In this document: positions 50,711 through 52,145 of the stretch, in pieces
How the letters are laid out: each line of letters starts with the position of its first letter
Position numbering within the stretch: the stretch's first letter is position 1
From: Gordoniibacillus chartarius
GTDB taxonomy: Bacteria; Bacillota; Bacilli; Paenibacillales; NBRC-103111
Direction: 5' to 3'
Length of the DNA stretch: 52,145 nucleotides
Assembly: GCF_042432825.1 (NCBI RefSeq)
Contig: NZ_JBHLWN010000115.1
Location: forward strand, 1-52,145
Made by a program: the position numbers and the translations under genes
Notes under the pieces: generated by a model
Databases searched by the model: none
Told to the model about the DNA's origin: nothing
What the model saw: only the letters and a program-made list of their open reading frames with translations

Positions 50711-51532
50711 ATGTTAGGAGCGGTTGTTGGGGACGTAATTGGTTCCGTATTCGAGTGGCATAACGTTAAATCTACTGAATTTAAATTATTCGATCGATTT
50801 ACGAGATATACTGATGACACTGTATTGACCATAGCTATAGCCGATGCTGTCCTAAGTAAAAACATGCATAGCAACTGGTTGAGAGATTATTATAACGGCA
50901 AAAAGTTGTATGCCAATAAACTGCGTCAGTATGCCAAATGGTATCCAGGCGTAGGTTATGGACAGAAATTTGAGGAATGGGCAGCGAATCCTAGTGCCCA
51001 AGCATATCGAAGTTATGGAAATGGATCTGCGATGAGAGTTTCTCCCATCGGTTTTGCCTATGATTCATTAGAAGTAGTAATACGGGAATCCAAACGATCT
51101 GCATTAGTGACACATAACCATAAACACGGTATCGTTGGAGCTCAAGCTGTGGCCTGTGCGGTCTTTTTAGCTAGAAAAAATCATTCGAAGACTGAAATAC
51201 AGGATTTCATTATGCGTAAATTTAGATACAATCTAAATCAAACACTAGATGAAATACGGCCTCAATATGGATTTGATCCTAGTTGTCAAGGGTCTGTACC
51301 ACAAGCGATCATTGCTTTTTTAGAATCAACTGATTTTGAAGATGCGATAAGAAAAGCAATCTCAATTGGCGGCGATAGTGATACGATTGCGTGTATCACC
51401 GGTGGTATCGCACAAGCGTATTATAAGCAGATACCAAAAAGCCTCGTCACTGAAGTTATGTTAAGACTTGATTATAAGTTACGGGAGATTATTGGTTTAT
51501 TTAATGATAAATACAACATCAAAATTGACTAA
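50711..51532 (+). CDS. ADP-ribosylglycohydrolase (DraG/ARH3 family)
   Basis: A 273-aa protein of typical size. The metal-binding motifs are intact: GDVIGS near residues 7-12, TDDT at 34-37, NGSAMRV near 104-110, and GGDSDT (220-225). These bind two magnesium ions and hydrolyse the glycosidic bond of ADP-ribose attached to protein or small molecules. There is no DraT-like transferase or toxin nearby, so the substrate is unknown; it may undo host, phage or internal ADP-ribosylation. GTGGAGGTGAC precedes the ATG. Lower GC than its neighbours. Confidence 0.92.
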   Translation: MLGAVVGDVIGSVFEWHNVKSTEFKLFDRFTRYTDDTVLTIAIADAVLSKNMHSNWLRDYYNGKKLYANKLRQYAKWYPGVGYGQKFEEWAANPSAQAYRSYGNGSAMRVSPIGFAYDSLEVVIRESKRSALVTHNHKHGIVGAQAVACAVFLARKNHSKTEIQDFIMRKFRYNLNQTLDEIRPQYGFDPSCQGSVPQAIIAFLESTDFEDAIRKAISIGGDSDTIACITGGIAQAYYKQIPKSLVTEVMLRLDYKLREIIGLFNDKYNIKID

Positions 51533-51573
51533 ACTAACGAAGACGCTAGTTCAAAACAGCAGGCAGATTAAAG

Positions 51574-51625
51574 CCTCTCCTTAGAAGCAAACTAGATGTA
51601 ATAGCTTCTAAAGGGAGGTTTTGTT
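51574..51625 (+). terminator. Terminator-like hairpin that also hides a ribosome site
   Basis: CCTCTCCTTAGAAGC (51574-51588) pairs with GCTTCTAAAGGGAGG (51604-51618) over 13-14 of 15 positions, followed by TTTTG. The right arm ends in AAAGGGAGG, the ribosome site of the next frame (ATG at 51626). It may end the glycohydrolase transcript and also control translation of that frame. Confidence 0.65.
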
Positions 51626-51913
51626 ATGAACTTACCCCAGGGTCAACATTTTGTGCTGGAGGACGTATGCCTAATGTTTTCCAACTGAACCCTTGATTCG
51701 TTTGCCAGCTTCATCAAAGGTGACCTCGACGTTACGGAGCTAACGTTAACAATATTGAAGGATTACTTGCAAAACGGGCAGATCGCTTTCGGCATACTTA
51801 TGCATGTCAATTACGCACAGCTACCGGCGAGCGTCGGAGAGAACTTTATCAACGATTTTTTTAGCGCGAATTGTAGGCGGACACTCCTTTTTAATCCGCC
51901 GCTGTTCAACTAA
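51626..51913 (+). pseudogene. Small gene interrupted by one in-frame TGA
   Basis: From ATG 51626 (ribosome site AAAGGGAGG) the frame reads MNLPQGQHFVLEDVCLMFSN, meets TGA at 51686-51688, then continues in the same frame without another stop for 74 more codons (DSFASFIKGDLDVTELTLTI, later LMHVNYAQLPASVG, ending LFNPPLFN) to TAA at 51911-51913. The total would be 95 aa. It is an ordinary nonsense mutation unless the TGA is recoded; a selenocysteine element is not obvious. No family recognised. Confidence 0.5.
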
Positions 51914-51989
51914 ACGGCAGCATAATGTGAATATTCGAATCTGAGGGTTCATTATATGGAAAAATCGTTAAAACAAGGTGGGAAAGAAT

Positions 51990-52112
51990 TTGGAAGAAAT
52001 CAAGCACTTCGTAAAATTTCCTTCTAGGATTGGAACTATCATTGGCATGAGTGTTGCAATTTTGAATTCAATTATTTTATTTAGCCTGAATTTCGAAAGT
52101 ACTGCGCATTAA
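51990..52112 (+). CDS. Possible small membrane protein near window end
   Basis: TTG at 51990 with AAGGTGGG about 8 nt upstream; the 40-aa product has one hydrophobic segment (RIGTIIGMSVAILNSIILFS) and ends FESTAH at TAA 52110-52112. A GTG at 51978 is an alternative. The region behind (AAAAAGGGCTCC) looks like the start of a terminator cut by the window edge. Confidence 0.35.
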   Translation: MEEIKHFVKFPSRIGTIIGMSVAILNSIILFSLNFESTAH

Positions 52113-52145
52113 AAACATAAAAAGGGCTCCAAATCTTTGGTAGAA

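Noticed and set aside
51686..51688. Selenocysteine at the in-frame TGA
   Set aside because: No obvious SECIS-like hairpin follows, no redox family is recognised, and selenoproteins are uncommon in this group; a nonsense mutation is simpler.
1..52145. CRISPR arrays, tRNA or rRNA genes, insertion sequences, prophage
   Set aside because: No regularly spaced repeats, no tRNA-like cloverleaf ends, no transposase motifs or terminal inverted repeats, and no phage structural genes were seen by eye.

Overview
The window looks like chromosome from a Paenibacillus-type member of the Bacillales (Paenibacillaceae). The signs are strong AGGAGG-type ribosome binding sites, sigma-A promoters, a T-box leader, many one-component regulators each sitting beside one transporter or enzyme, a YesM/YesN-style sensor/regulator pair, a CydS-type small oxidase subunit and a Gram-positive class D beta-lactamase. 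Genus is an inference from gene content. I see no rRNA, tRNA, CRISPR array, insertion sequence or prophage structure.

Layout. 1-4.2 kb: a VanZ-like membrane protein cut by the window edge, a MerR-controlled quinone oxidoreductase/MerR pair with a textbook 19-bp-spacer promoter, and an XRE/MmyB-type regulator followed by a second quinone oxidoreductase. 4.2-6.9 kb: AraC regulator divergent from a Gfo/Idh/MocA sugar oxidoreductase, then a small multidrug-type transporter. 6.8-9.6 kb: a cytochrome bd operon on the minus strand (32-aa membrane peptide, cydA, cydB, 30-aa cydS) under a palindromic Fnr/Rex-like site. 9.9-17.7 kb: an unrecognised 473-aa protein, HxlR regulator, wreckage of a polar amino-acid (cystine-type) ABC transporter, a MocR regulator divergent from a class D beta-lactamase, and several broken or unidentifiable short genes. 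17.7-24.1 kb: an FAD monooxygenase/TetR unit with two operator-like repeats, a secreted Calx-beta protein, and an alpha/beta hydrolase/PadR unit with a perfect operator palindrome.

24.4-29.1 kb is the most unusual part: three translationally coupled genes (839, 168 and 523 aa), the last containing a Hint (intein-like) autoprocessing domain and the first carrying hydrophobic C-terminal segments. I do not recognise the set as a known system. 29.3-36.7 kb: a membrane-anchored PAF-acetylhydrolase-like enzyme, an isoleucine T-box leader with a type-2 ileS, a HAD phosphatase, and a promoter-attenuator unit with tiny reading frames leading into a GreA/GreB-like protein. 37-39.5 kb: a second cydAB operon lacking the small subunits. 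39.6-43.9 kb: LysR/EamA divergent pair, a CBO0543-like membrane protein, and a TetR-ykkC-ykkD efflux operon. 43.9-50 kb: sugar-binding lipoprotein, sensor kinase broken by an apparent one-base deletion, YesN-type regulator, MFS sugar-type transporter. 50-52.1 kb: a broken HEAT-like gene, an ADP-ribosylglycohydrolase, and a small gene with one in-frame TGA.

The recurring logic is local regulator plus enzyme or exporter (MerR, XRE, AraC, HxlR, MocR, TetR twice, PadR, LysR), often with a visible operator. Several short genes are decaying, which marks this as an accessory, turnover-prone region.
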